From JASHPR01 sp963815375 (GTDB lineage: Bacteria > Actinomycetota > Actinomycetes > Streptosporangiales > Streptosporangiaceae), in assembly GCA_963815375.1 (NCBI GenBank), contig CAWFGX010000005.1, positions 868,001-932,000 on the forward strand: a stretch of DNA of 64,000 nucleotides, read 5' to 3'. Made by a program: the position numbers and the translations under genes. The notes under the pieces are model-generated. The model saw nothing but the letters and a program-made list of their open reading frames with translations, was not told the DNA's origin and made no database searches. Within the stretch, counting starts at the first letter, position 1. Each line of letters begins with the position of its first letter. Shown in pieces: positions 33,883 through 42,875 of the stretch.

Positions 33883-34626
33883 TCAGCCGGGAACGAGCTG
33901 CTGGCCGCCGTCGATGTCGTAGGTCGCGCCGGTCAGCGCTGTGTTGATCATGATGTGGACGGCGAGTGCAGCCACGTCAGCCGGAGCTACCACGCGCCTG
34001 ATCGGCAGCGTCGCGCGCAGCTGGTCGCGGCGTTTGTCGAGGTCGTCGCCGAGCAGCGACGCGGAAAGGGGTGTGTCGACGAAGCCGGCCGCGATGAGGT
34101 TGACCCGGATCGGCGCCACTTCGACGGCCAGGTTGGCGACCAGCGCGGGGAGCGCGGCAGTGCCCGCCCCGATCAGCGACCGGCCGGGCCCCCGCTGACG
34201 TCCGCCGGTGCCGCCCATGAACAGCAGGGTGCCGCCGGGCCGCACCCGGCCGACAGAGTGCCGGGTAACCTCGATGGCCAGCCAGAGGTGGTTGTCGAAA
34301 TCCCGGTGCGCGCGGTCGCGGTCGAGGTCGGCCAGGGGGGCATAGTAGGGGCCGGTGCCGGTGACCATCACGTGGTCGACCGGTGCTGGCAGATCGCTGA
34401 AGAACTGGCCTAGCGCGGCTGAGTCGGTGGCGTCGAATGCCGCGGTACTCAGTGCGCCAACGTCGGCCGCGGCCTGCTCCAGGCGCTCAGGATTGCGGGC
34501 CGCGAGGATCACGTCGGCGCCCTCGCCACGGGCGCGGCGGGCTGTTTCCAGCCCGATGCCGGCGCTTCCGCCGATCACGACGACTGTCTGCCCGGTCAGT
34601 TCCGGGCCGGCCGCGTAACTGGTCAT
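33883..34626 (-). CDS. Short-chain dehydrogenase/reductase-like protein lacking the Tyr-Lys pair
   Basis: A 247-residue protein starting at ATG 34626, which overlaps the stop of the upstream oxidoreductase (ATGA). The nucleotide site is IGGSAGIGLETARRARGEGADVILAARN. Where YxxxK is expected the sequence reads GRSLIGAGTAALPALVANLAVEVAP, so neither residue is present. It ends ITGATYDIDGGQQLV-like (LTGATYDIDGGQQLVPG), a normal SDR C-terminus. It may bind NAD(P) without classical SDR catalysis. Confidence 0.85.
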   Translation of the reverse strand: MTSYAAGPELTGQTVVVIGGSAGIGLETARRARGEGADVILAARNPERLEQAAADVGALSTAAFDATDSAALGQFFSDLPAPVDHVMVTGTGPYYAPLADLDRDRAHRDFDNHLWLAIEVTRHSVGRVRPGGTLLFMGGTGGRQRGPGRSLIGAGTAALPALVANLAVEVAPIRVNLIAAGFVDTPLSASLLGDDLDKRRDQLRATLPIRRVVAPADVAALAVHIMINTALTGATYDIDGGQQLVPG

Positions 34627-35984
34627 GGCGATTCTGCTCCAGCCGGCTGGCGGGTGGCGGCTATCTGGGCGCGAAGTGCCTTCAGCCCGGCCACATAGAT
34701 CTCGGAGAACGTGGGGAAAGGCTGGATGACGTCGCGCAGCACGTCGAGCCGAACGCGGGCGCGGATCGCCAGCGTGGCCTGCTGCAGCCATTCACCGGCC
34801 TCCGGCCCAAGCGCGTAGGCGCCGGTCAGCCGCTCACCGTCGGACAGCAGGGTCAGGAACCCCTTGGACTGGGCGTAGGCGTGGTTGTACGTCGCCGTCT
34901 TGGCCACCTCGGACAGCTGGGCTGTGGCGCTGAACTCGGCCTCGGTCGCGCCAACCGCGCCGGCCTGCGGGTCGGTGTAGACCACATCCGGCATGGCCTC
35001 GTAATGGGCGTCGCGGTGCTCGCCGAGGATGTTCGAGGCAACCACCTCGCCCTGGTACTTGCCGATGTGAGTCAGCAGCCGTATCCCGGTCACGTCGCCG
35101 ATCGCCCATAGGCGCTCGCCCGCGCGCAGCCGTGCGTCCACCGGGATGCCGTGGGGGCCCGCGGTAACGCCGACAGTGTCCAGGCCAGCGGGCAGCCGCG
35201 GACGCCTGCCCGTGGCCACGAGAAGGTGGTCTCCACGGAGCTCGCGGCCATCGTTCAGGGTCAAGACATAGTCCTGCCCGTCACGCCGTGCCCCTGTGGC
35301 CTGTATGCCCAGGTTCAGCTCGATGCCATCGCGCCGCAGTTCCTCGCCCAGCGCCTCCCCGAGCGGCGTGGGCTCGCGGCCCAGCACATGGCTCGCGCCC
35401 TCTGTCAGTGCCACCTCACCGCCCAGCCTGCGCACAGCCTGGGCCATCTCGGCGCCGACCGGCCCGCCGCCCAGGATGAGCAGGCGGCGCGGCACGGCCT
35501 TCATGCCGGTTACCTCGCGGTTGGTCCAGATGCCGGGCAGCTCCCGAAGGCCCGGGACCGGCGGTATCACCGGATCGGAGCCGGTCGCCACGACGACATG
35601 CGCCGCTGTGTGGCGTACGCCGTCGACCTCGACCACCCCCGGGCCGGCCAGCCGCCCGGTGCCGCGGATCAGGTCGATGCCCTTGCCTGCCAGCCATTGC
35701 TGCTGGTCGGCATCGGAGTAGTTCGAGACCATGTAATCCCGGTAAGCCAGCGCCGCCTGAACGTCAACCTCCGCGGTCGCAGCGGCCTCGCGTGCCTGGT
35801 GCACCGCCTCGCCGGGTCGCAGCAGCGCCTTGGACGGAATGCACGCGTAGTACGAGCACTCGCCGCCGGCCAGCTCCCGTTCGACAACAGCTACCCGAAG
35901 CCCGCCGTCGGCCAGCTCGCCAGCGCAGTGCTCGCCCGGTGAGCCGGCACCCACGACGATCACGTCGTAGTCGTAGGAGTTCAT
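34623..35984 (-). CDS. FAD/NAD(P)-dependent disulfide oxidoreductase family protein
   Basis: A 453-residue flavoprotein starting at ATG 35984. The FAD motif is VIVVGAGSPGEHCA and the redox disulfide motif is GGECSYYACIPSKALLRP (C-x4-C). The NAD(P) motif is LLILGGGPVGAEMAQ, with LWAIGDVTG for the second FAD contact. The C-terminal segment reads IQPFPTFSE, so the catalytic His of the HxHPTxSE motif is Phe. It is therefore unlikely to be a true lipoamide dehydrogenase; the partner substrate is unknown. The following SDR start overlaps its stop. Confidence 0.9.
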   Translation of the reverse strand: MNSYDYDVIVVGAGSPGEHCAGELADGGLRVAVVERELAGGECSYYACIPSKALLRPGEAVHQAREAAATAEVDVQAALAYRDYMVSNYSDADQQQWLAGKGIDLIRGTGRLAGPGVVEVDGVRHTAAHVVVATGSDPVIPPVPGLRELPGIWTNREVTGMKAVPRRLLILGGGPVGAEMAQAVRRLGGEVALTEGASHVLGREPTPLGEALGEELRRDGIELNLGIQATGARRDGQDYVLTLNDGRELRGDHLLVATGRRPRLPAGLDTVGVTAGPHGIPVDARLRAGERLWAIGDVTGIRLLTHIGKYQGEVVASNILGEHRDAHYEAMPDVVYTDPQAGAVGATEAEFSATAQLSEVAKTATYNHAYAQSKGFLTLLSDGERLTGAYALGPEAGEWLQQATLAIRARVRLDVLRDVIQPFPTFSEIYVAGLKALRAQIAATRQPAGAESP

Positions 35985-36052
35985 GGCTTCCACGGTGGCG
36001 TCCTGATCTCCCGGTCGCGCCTGTGAACACCCTGGCCGGCTCACTGGTGAGG

Positions 36053-37072
36053 TCAGGAGATCCGGCGGCCGATCCACAAGGTGCAGAGCCCGCCGAGAAC
36101 GACGGCAAGGGCCACGAAGATCGCGGTCTCGTACCACTGGAACTCCCAGTACCTGCTGGCGGGCTGATAGGCGATCCGGCGCCGCAGGTGCTGGGTAGTG
36201 AACCAGGCATCGCACTGCTGCTCGGTACCTGTGACGCACGCGGCGATGTCCGGCCGGACGAACACCTTGCCAGAGGCGGTGATGGTCTGGTTGGAGATGA
36301 CCCATGCACCGGGCAGGTTCGTCACCGGGACGATGATCTCGCCCTCGCGCGTCAGTTCCCCGGTCTCCAGGTTGGCCTTCACCGTGGCAGTGACGGTGAC
36401 TGGCGGGATCAGGTGCGGCCGGACGAGGTTGGGCCACGCGACCAAGACCAGTGCCGCGCAGGCCAGGGTTATGGCCATAGCGGCCAGAGTCCGCCGGACC
36501 AGGATTCCGGCCAGGACGCCGAGCACGAACGCGAACGCCGCGTAGCCGGTGGGCACGATGTCCCTGACGCCGAACAGAATCGGCGAGAAGCGCCCGAGTT
36601 GGCCTCCCGTCAGGCGGAACCCCCCGGCACGGTCGATCGGGGCTGACCACCAGGTGAGCACGAGGCTGAGCAGCCCGGCGGTGGCCATAACGGCCAGGCC
36701 GACCAGCGCGAGCTTGGCCAGCAGCCACCGTCGGCGTGTGACGCTCTGGTTCCAGGCCAGCCGGTTGGTCCCGGCCTCCAGTTCACGGGCCACCAGCGGC
36801 GCTCCCCAGAACGCGCCCATGACCACGGGCGCGAGGTACACCAGTGCCCCACCGATGACTGTCAGAGCCGGGTAGACCGGGTCCGCCGCGGCCGCGTTCA
36901 GGAAGTTGGTTGTGAGTGCGGCGCAGCCACTGTGGCACGCGGCGAGCCCGCTGGCGGCGTACAGGTGCGCCAGCCGCGGCCCGGTCACGCCGTAGACGAT
37001 TGCGAACACGGCAACGCCGGCAATGGCCGTGATTGCCTGTGCCCGGAACTGCCGCCACGTCAGCCAGATCAT
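36053..37072 (-). CDS. ABC transporter permease, paralogue of 8157-9131
   Basis: A 339-residue membrane protein starting at ATG 37072, which overlaps the ATPase stop. It begins MIWLTWRQFRAQAITAIAG and has about six hydrophobic segments. The cytoplasmic stretch VARELEAGTNRLAWNQSVTRRRWLLAK and the large outer loop before the last helix are shared with the permease at 8157. It probably works with the ATPase at 37069. The neighbouring two-component system suggests envelope-stress control here, in place of a GntR repressor. Confidence 0.88.
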   Translation of the reverse strand: MIWLTWRQFRAQAITAIAGVAVFAIVYGVTGPRLAHLYAASGLAACHSGCAALTTNFLNAAAADPVYPALTVIGGALVYLAPVVMGAFWGAPLVARELEAGTNRLAWNQSVTRRRWLLAKLALVGLAVMATAGLLSLVLTWWSAPIDRAGGFRLTGGQLGRFSPILFGVRDIVPTGYAAFAFVLGVLAGILVRRTLAAMAITLACAALVLVAWPNLVRPHLIPPVTVTATVKANLETGELTREGEIIVPVTNLPGAWVISNQTITASGKVFVRPDIAACVTGTEQQCDAWFTTQHLRRRIAYQPASRYWEFQWYETAIFVALAVVLGGLCTLWIGRRIS

Positions 37073-37833
37073 CGCGATCCCTCCGTTATGTCGGCGCTGG
37101 TGCCGCGCATGTAGGACAAGACCAGGTCTTCCAGGCTGGCTGGGCCGCCAGGCGGGCCCATGCCGTGTGCTGACATCAGGGCTGCGACCTCCCCGGCCAC
37201 CTGGACCCGGGATGCGGCCAGCACGACGAGGTAGTCGCAGACCCGTTCCACGTCGGCGACCAGGTGCGACGACAGCACGACGCTCATCTCGTGCTCGGCG
37301 ACCGCCGATGTCAGGTCATCCAGGAAGTCCCGCCGGGCGAGGGGGTCCAGGCTTGCGACTGGCTCGTCGAGGATCAGCAGCTCGGGCCGCTTGGCCAGGC
37401 CCAGGGTCAGCACCAGCTGGGCCCGCTGGCCGCCCGACAGCTTTCCGGCCTTCTGCTTCGGGTCCAGGCCCAGCCGCCGGATCCGCCGGCTGGCGAGCTG
37501 CTTGTCCCAGCGAGGGTTGAGGTGTGCGCCAAGCCGCAGGTGGTCGGCGACCGAGAAGCCTGCATAGGCAGGGGTGTCCTGGGACACGAACCCGACCCGG
37601 GCGAGTTGCGCGCCACTGGCCGCTGGGCGCCCCCCGACTACCCTGATCGTGCCGGTGGTAGGGGCCAGCAGCCCGGTGACCAGGTGCAGCAGGGTTGTCT
37701 TCCCGGCCCCGTTCGGGCCGACGAGCCCGGTCACGCGCCCGGGCGGGATGGACAGCGTGCAGTCGGCCAGTCCCCACCGGGGGCCGTACCGCTTGCCCAG
37801 TTCTCGTGCTTCGATGATGGCTGTCATGCCCAC
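37069..37833 (-). CDS. ABC transporter ATP-binding protein, paralogue of 7237-8160
   Basis: A 254-residue ATPase from GTG 37833; ATG 37827 two codons in is equally possible. Walker A GPNGAGKTTLLH, Q-loop GFVSQDTPAY, signature KLSGGQRAQ, Walker B ELLILDEPVASLD and SSHLV are intact. HLRLGAHLNPRWD matches the paralogue at 7537-7560. It is divergent from the histidine kinase gene at 37970, with 136 bases between them for both promoters. Confidence 0.9.
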   Translation of the reverse strand: MGMTAIIEARELGKRYGPRWGLADCTLSIPPGRVTGLVGPNGAGKTTLLHLVTGLLAPTTGTIRVVGGRPAASGAQLARVGFVSQDTPAYAGFSVADHLRLGAHLNPRWDKQLASRRIRRLGLDPKQKAGKLSGGQRAQLVLTLGLAKRPELLILDEPVASLDPLARRDFLDDLTSAVAEHEMSVVLSSHLVADVERVCDYLVVLAASRVQVAGEVAALMSAHGMGPPGGPASLEDLVLSYMRGTSADITEGSR

Positions 37834-37969
37834 CGACTGTGCCGACAGCCCGGGCGTATGACGTCAGGCCGGAGACCACGTTTCGGCGCTGCCTCTGGCC
37901 TCAGGTACCACTGGTGCATCGGACCGCAGACTGACGCGAACACCGGGCCTGCGACGTTACCGTCGGTGC

Positions 37970-39210
37970 ATGGAACTGCCACGTCCTCCGCTGTTCAGGC
38001 GGCTGCGGCAGGAACAGTGGGTCGCGATCGACTGGGCGTTCACGGCACTGCTGGCCGTGGTATATACGCTCGTGATTCATGATCATCCGGTCTGGGCCGG
38101 TGTCGTGCTTGTCGCGCTCGCGGTGCTGCCATGCGCAGCGCGCCGCCGCTGGCCGCGCGCGGTGCTCGCCATCACCGCTACCAGCGGGGCCGTAGCCGCC
38201 GCACTGAGCTTCTCCCCGGCGCCGCCTGTGGCCGTCGCGTTCGTGATGTACCTGATCCCGCTGCGGTTCCCGGCGCGCGAGGCCGTGCGCCTGCTCATTG
38301 GCACGCTTCTGGTGACGGCCGCCGGATTCGCGGTGTTCGGGGCTGTCGGGCCCGGCACCAGCGGCCCTGGCGGTATCGCCACTGCTGCGGGTCTGCTGCT
38401 GGAGGGCGGCGTTCTGATCACTGCGGCGTGGATGATCGGATACGCGGTCCGCCAGCAGCGCGGCTATGCGGCCGGCCTGGCGGAGCAGGCCCGGCGGCGG
38501 GCACATGAGCAGGTGGCAGAGGCGCGCCGGGCGAACGCCGAGCAGCGGCTGCTGATAGCGCGCGAGCTGCACGATGTGGTCGCGCATTCGATGAGTGTGA
38601 TCGCGGTGCAGGCGGGCGTCGCGAACTATGTGATCGGCGCGGACGCGGAGATATATGCCGAGGAAGCAGCCCGCGCCCTGACGTCGATCGAGCAGACCAG
38701 CCGCAGCGCCCTGCAGGAACTGCGGATCCTGCTGGAGGTACTCAGGACAGACGGACAGAACGAGGCACGCGGCATCCCTGGCGATACGCTTCTGCCCTCG
38801 CCGGGAGTTGCGGACCTCAGTGGTCTGGTCGAACGCGCCGCCGAGGCGGGCGTCCGGGTGGACCTCGATGTGCGCGGCGACTGCCTGCCACTGTCTCCGG
38901 CCTGGACCTGGCTGCCTACCGGGTGGTCCAGGAGGCGGTCACCAACGTGATCAAGCATGCGGTCACGGGAAGGTGCCGGGTCGCTGTGTGCTACGCGGAC
39001 GACGCCCTCACGCTGGAGATAACCAACGATGGGGCCGATGGCGGCGAGCACGAGGGCAGCGAGAACGGCGCCGCCGTGACTGCCGGCCACGGCATCTCCG
39101 GGATGCGCGAGCGGGTCGCCATCTATGGCGGCCGCTTCCAGGCTGGCCCGCAGCCCGAGGGCGGGTTTCTGGTTCGCGCCGAGTTCCCGCTCGCGACGGC
39201 CACGGCATGA
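37970..39210 (+). pseudogene. Sensor histidine kinase (NarL/DesK type) broken by a one-base frameshift
   Basis: The first frame (37970-38950) encodes an N-terminal membrane region of about five helices and the HisKA_3 domain (ARELHDVVAHSMSVIAVQAG, His201). It then leaves the family near residue 309 and reads nonsense to a TGA. The ATPase domain resumes in another frame as LDLAAYRVVQEAVTNVIKH (from 38902) through GHGISGMRERVAIYGGRF to 39210. One missing base in CTCCGGCCTGG (38896-38906) explains it. The gene overlaps the response regulator by four bases. Either it is a recent null mutation or a sequencing error in a GC run. Confidence 0.88.
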
Positions 39211-39878
39211 CGATCCGCGTGCTGGTCGCCGACGACCAGGCCCTGGTCCGCGGCAGCTTCCGGCTGCTGGTCGATAGCGCGCCTGACCTGAGGACAGTCG
39301 GCGAGGCCGCGACCGGCGCCGAGGCGGTGGAGCTTGCGCGGCGGGAACGGCCCGATGTCGTTCTGATGGATATCCGGATGCCGGGGATGGACGGAATCGA
39401 GGCAACGCGGCGGATCACGGCCGGTCCGCCGGCTGGAGCCGCCCGGGTGCTCATCCTGACCACGTTCGAGCTGGACGAGTACGTGTTCGCTGCCCTGCGC
39501 GCAGGCGCCAGCGGCTACCTGATCAAGGACACGCCGCCGGCCGATCTGCTGGCCGCGATCCGTGTCATCGCAATCGGCGACGCTCTGCTGGGCCCCAGCG
39601 TCACCCGGCGGCTCATCGCCGAGTTCAGCCGCGGCCCGCAGTCGTCATTCCAGCCCGCCAAGCTCCCCGATGAGGTCACAGAACGTGAACGCGAGGTCCT
39701 CACCCTGATCGGCCGCGGCATGTCCAACTCCGAGATCGCGTCCGTGCTGAGCGTCAGCTTGTCCACAACCAAGACGCACGTCGGCCGGCTGCTCACGAAG
39801 CTGGACGCCCGCGACCGGGCCCAGCTTGTCATCGCGGCCTACGACACCGGCCTCGTCGGCCCGGTGAGTTCGGCTTGA
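39207..39878 (+). CDS. NarL-family response regulator
   Basis: A 223-residue regulator starting at ATG 39207 within the kinase stop. The receiver domain has DDQ near residue 10, phosphoacceptor Asp55 (VVLMDIRMPG), the Thr switch (ILTTFE) and Lys (LIKDT). The LuxR-type helix-turn-helix is VTEREREVLTLIGRGMSNSEIASVLSVSLSTTKTHVGRLLTKLDARDR. Its cognate kinase is frameshifted, so signal input may be lost. The divergent ABC exporter is the likely target. Confidence 0.94.
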   Translation: MTIRVLVADDQALVRGSFRLLVDSAPDLRTVGEAATGAEAVELARRERPDVVLMDIRMPGMDGIEATRRITAGPPAGAARVLILTTFELDEYVFAALRAGASGYLIKDTPPADLLAAIRVIAIGDALLGPSVTRRLIAEFSRGPQSSFQPAKLPDEVTEREREVLTLIGRGMSNSEIASVLSVSLSTTKTHVGRLLTKLDARDRAQLVIAAYDTGLVGPVSSA

Positions 39879-39958
39879 GCGCGCCTCCGGCTGCGGTGCC
39901 AGCATGCCGTCACCTTGACTGAGGTGTGAGTTCATGCCGCCCGGCATACGGTGAGTTC

Positions 39959-40588
39959 ATGTTCTTTGAGCCGTTACCAGCAGACAAAAAGGCGGCCGTC
40001 CCAGCTCTGCCTGAACTGCCGCCGTGGAAAGCCTCACCTGCGCTAGAAACCGGAGCCCTCCTTGCGACCGAGCTGACGGTGGCGCGCAGTGCGAACGTCA
40101 TCGTGCATTTGCCAGCAATCCGCGTTTACAGCTCTGGCTGCATGTTCGATGTCGAGGTCGTCTGCCGACAGGCTGCGATGTCCGACCCGGACTGGTGGGA
40201 CCTTTTTATGTCGGTACATGCCGGATTTCTCCGGGGCTACGGCGGTGCCCATCTGCCCGACAAGCTGTTGCGGCTGGGCGTCCGGTATGCCGATGGTGCG
40301 AAGGCCACAACGATCGACCAGGGCCGCTTCCGGCCATCTGCGTCCGGTGAGCCACCCGCCGGGCCGCTGCTGTCCTGGCAGCCGGGCAGCAGTAGCTCGC
40401 ACAGCCGGCACCTTAACTTCAGCGGATTCGGGCTCTGGCTGTGGCCATTGCCTCCGGCGGAGACATTCGAGTTCGCGGCTGAGTGGCCGTTTGCCGGCGT
40501 CGACCTGTCCATCGTCGAACTCGACGGTGCGGCCATCGTGGCCGCCGCCGCGCGGTCGGCGACCTACTGGCCGGAATCCCAGGAGTGA
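39959..40588 (+). CDS. Conserved actinobacterial protein of unknown function
   Basis: A 209-residue soluble protein starting at ATG 39959 behind a GTGAG purine stretch. It begins FFEPLPADKKAAVPALPELPPWKASPALETGALLATEL and contains beta-rich segments (IRVYSSGCMFDVEVVC, LNFSGFGLWLWPLPPAETFEFAAEWP). The LWLWPLPP and PPW patterns recur in actinobacterial hypothetical proteins. No catalytic motif, signal or membrane segment is visible. Confidence 0.75.
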   Translation: MFFEPLPADKKAAVPALPELPPWKASPALETGALLATELTVARSANVIVHLPAIRVYSSGCMFDVEVVCRQAAMSDPDWWDLFMSVHAGFLRGYGGAHLPDKLLRLGVRYADGAKATTIDQGRFRPSASGEPPAGPLLSWQPGSSSSHSRHLNFSGFGLWLWPLPPAETFEFAAEWPFAGVDLSIVELDGAAIVAAAARSATYWPESQE

Positions 40589-40596
40589 TCAGGCGA

Positions 40597-41082
40597 TCAG
40601 CGGGGTATAGCGGCCGCTTCCTCGGGCGCGCCGTAGGGGTTGTGGAACGTGAATGCCAGCGGCGACGGGCCCTGGCTGCGCAGCAGGTCAAGCCGGGACA
40701 GTCCTTCGTCCAGGTCGGGGATGTGGCCAGCGGGCAGCCACCACAGCACCAGGTGCTCCTCCGCCATCCGGTGAAACCACTCCCGGCGCCTGCGCATGAA
40801 GTCAAGGTGCAGGCCGCTGCGGTAGACGAAGTCCCGGAGCGCTCCGAGCGATTCCCAGACTGACATGTTGACCATGAAGTCCGGGCCGCGTGGCCGCAGC
40901 GAGGTCGCGCCGGGCCCGTCGCCGTCCTGAAGCCGCCAGACGAATCCTGGCTCAGCGTCGGCGAGTGCGTTGACCGGCTCGATCCCGGTCATGAAGCCGG
41001 CCATGACCGGGGAGTCCGTGGCGGCACGGGCCAGGCCGACGTTGAGCTGCGCGAGGTGATATCCGCTCACGCGCCCCATCAC
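40597..41082 (-). CDS. DUF3291 family protein
   Basis: About 161 residues from GTG 41082 (or ATG 41079). The pattern HLAQLNVGLARAATDSPVMAGFMTGIEPVNALADAEPGFVWRLQDGDG, then MVNMSVWESLGALRDFVYRSGLHLDFMRRRREWF, is that of DUF3291, a ferredoxin-like barrel related to monooxygenase-type small proteins. It lies just downstream of the Cys-rich regulator gene in the same direction. The function is unknown. Confidence 0.85.
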   Translation of the reverse strand: MMGRVSGYHLAQLNVGLARAATDSPVMAGFMTGIEPVNALADAEPGFVWRLQDGDGPGATSLRPRGPDFMVNMSVWESLGALRDFVYRSGLHLDFMRRRREWFHRMAEEHLVLWWLPAGHIPDLDEGLSRLDLLRSQGPSPLAFTFHNPYGAPEEAAAIPR

Positions 41083-41103
41083 ATCATTGGCCAGGAAAAT
41101 TTG

Positions 41104-41817
41104 TCAACTACTATTATTTTTAGAATCTTGGGAACCGCGGAGCACGACGCAGCAGTCCCCGGGCCGTGGGTCCAGCGAGGCGTCCAGCGCTGATGCGGAG
41201 GCGCCTTCCAGCAGGCCCTCGAGCAGGGCGAGGTTCATGCCGCAGATCAGCGGCGGGTAGCGGCTGGCCAGCACCTCGAATGGGCAGTTGCGCAGCCGGA
41301 TATCCGTGCCGTCGCGGTAGGGCTGGTAACCCTGCGCGGCCAGCGCGCCCGTCACCAGCTCAGCGTCGGGCTCAGCGGGAGCCTGCCGCCTCGCCGCGCG
41401 GCCCGCTGCCGCGCCGCGGCTTCGGGCGGACCGCTGCAGCTGGGGCTCGGCGCCGGTGACGTCGACGACCTCGGCCAGCAGCTCAGCAGCGCTCCGGTAA
41501 TCCCGCGGCGGCACGCTGACCTGGTGCTCGGTTGCCGCACGCTGGTACAGCTTGGCCGGGCGCCCGGCGCCTGGGCCGCTGCGCCCCTCGGGCCGTCGGA
41601 ACGTCACGTCCACAAGACCCGCGTCGGCCAGCCGGTCCAGGTGGAAGGCGGCCAGCGTGCGCTGGATGCCCACGGCCTGGGCCGCTTCGTTCCGGCTTAC
41701 CGCGTGGGACTGCATCGCGACGTAGTCGTAGAGGTTGCGCCGGACAGGGTCGTCCAGCACAGCGACCACACTGATCTCGCTCATTACCAGCATTCTAAAA
41801 CCAGCAGACCCTGACAT
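41104..41817 (-). CDS. Winged-helix regulator with C-terminal Cys cluster (SufR/ArsR-like)
   Basis: About 237 residues from ATG 41817; ATG 41784 (MSEISVV) is an alternative start. The N-terminal winged helix is VLDDPVRRNLYDYVAMQSHAVSRNEAAQAVGIQRTLAAFHLDRLADAGLV. The C-terminal region has spaced Cys residues (LRNCPFEVL, LICGMNLALLEGLL, GDCCVVL), as in SufR-like iron-sulfur sensing regulators. A TAGAAT -10-like box almost touches the second ATG, so a leaderless transcript is possible. The target may be the DUF3291 gene behind it. Confidence 0.78.
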   Translation of the reverse strand: MSGSAGFRMLVMSEISVVAVLDDPVRRNLYDYVAMQSHAVSRNEAAQAVGIQRTLAAFHLDRLADAGLVDVTFRRPEGRSGPGAGRPAKLYQRAATEHQVSVPPRDYRSAAELLAEVVDVTGAEPQLQRSARSRGAAAGRAARRQAPAEPDAELVTGALAAQGYQPYRDGTDIRLRNCPFEVLASRYPPLICGMNLALLEGLLEGASASALDASLDPRPGDCCVVLRGSQDSKNNSS

Positions 41818-41938
41818 CCGCCGGGAATCTCCGGTCCTAGGCCCAATGGCCGAGGACCCCGTCAGCCGTCCGGCCGATGCCGGGCAGCCAGCACGCGGCT
41901 ACGGTCGCTGCCAGGACACAGTCGGTCAGGAGGCTGCC

Positions 41939-42274
41939 GTGACGCTCACCACCGTGGAACAGAACTACCTGGCGGACCGCGGGCATGCGCGGCTCGCGAC
42001 CGTCGCGCCGAACGGCGCCCCGCAGAACAAACCGGTCGGGTTCCGCTACAACGCCGAGCTCGGCACCATCGACATCTACGGCATCGCCATGGAATCGTCG
42101 GCGAAGTTCCGCAACGTCCAGGTCAATCCTGACGGTCGGCCGTTGCCGCTGCCGGCGAACGTCGATGCCATCCCGAAGGGCTCGAAAATCGTGGTAGCGA
42201 GGAACGACGCATACGGCTGCTCCGCCGCCCGCTCTACGATGCGGGCCAGCAGCACATATCCAGGGCTGCTGTAG
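41939..42274 (+). pseudogene. PPOX-class F420-dependent oxidoreductase, 3'-truncated
   Basis: The frame starts at GTG 41939 behind CAGGAGG. Residues 1-~65 match the split-barrel PPOX family (LTTVEQNYLADRGHARLATVAPNGAPQNKPVGFRYNAELGTIDIYG...SSAKFRNVQVN). After about 42134 the sequence no longer fits; it is antisense to a beta-lactamase-family gene and ends at a chance stop. The lost half would contain the second half of the barrel and part of the flavin/F420 site, so it should be inactive. Confidence 0.82.
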
Positions 42275-42693
42275 TGGAAACGCTCTCCCGGCGCGCTGAG
42301 CAGCGGAGCGTCGCTGAATATGCGCAGCTCATCCTCTGCCGTCAGTGGCACTGTCGGGTCCAGCCCGGAGATATCCCACCAGTGCGGCAGCCCGGCAGTG
42401 TGAGTGAGCAGATGATGCACGGTGAGCGCATCCCAGCTCGCCGGGCAGCCGCCGATCCACCGGCCGACGCGGTCATCGACCGACAGCACGCCCTGGTCCG
42501 CGAGCGAGAGCACGGCCGCGGCCGTGAACTGCTTGGAGACCGAGCCGATCTGGAAGCGCGTTCCAAGCGTGCAGGCGCTGCCGGGCTCGGTTCCGGCTGT
42601 GCCCCCAGAGAAGGTGACCAGGTCCTCGGGGCCACGCTGAACCAGCGCAACGCCGCGAAGACTGTCCCATCCCGGCACGCCCCGCCACCCCAT
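42076..42693 (-). pseudogene. Serine beta-lactamase-family hydrolase, 3'-truncated
   Basis: A class C beta-lactamase/esterase-like frame, probably from ATG 42693 (GWRGVPGWDSLRGVALVQRG); the open frame reaches 42852. The nucleophile motif SVSK (FQIGSVSKQFTAAAVLSLADQG) and the region HHLLTHTAGLPHW are intact, with YSSPGY in place of YxN. Homology stops after IFEPFGMASTFAGSG (~42140), exactly where the convergent PPOX gene also breaks off. The second half of the enzyme, including the KTG-type motif, is missing. Confidence 0.8.
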
Positions 42694-42875
42694 TCCGTTT
42701 TCGCGACGTGGGCCGAGCGTAGCCCGGTGCAGGGCCAGCTGGCGCCTGACTGGAGGCAGGTCGACCGGGTATGCTAATTGCCGGAGAGCAAGCATACGTT
42801 CATCGAACTTATATTTGTTAAGTATCTTATGGCTGCTAGGATGCTGGTCCACAGCTAGCGTCCGGAGGCCTGGTC
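42694..42875. other. Promoter region of the second lexA
   Basis: AT-rich around 42795-42835 (ACTTATATTTGTTAAGTATC). GTTCATCGAAC (about 42798-42808) resembles the GTTCGATCGAAC palindrome upstream of lexA copy 1 and may bind a LexA protein. The lexA2 ribosome site GGAGG is at 42864-42868. Confidence 0.45.
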
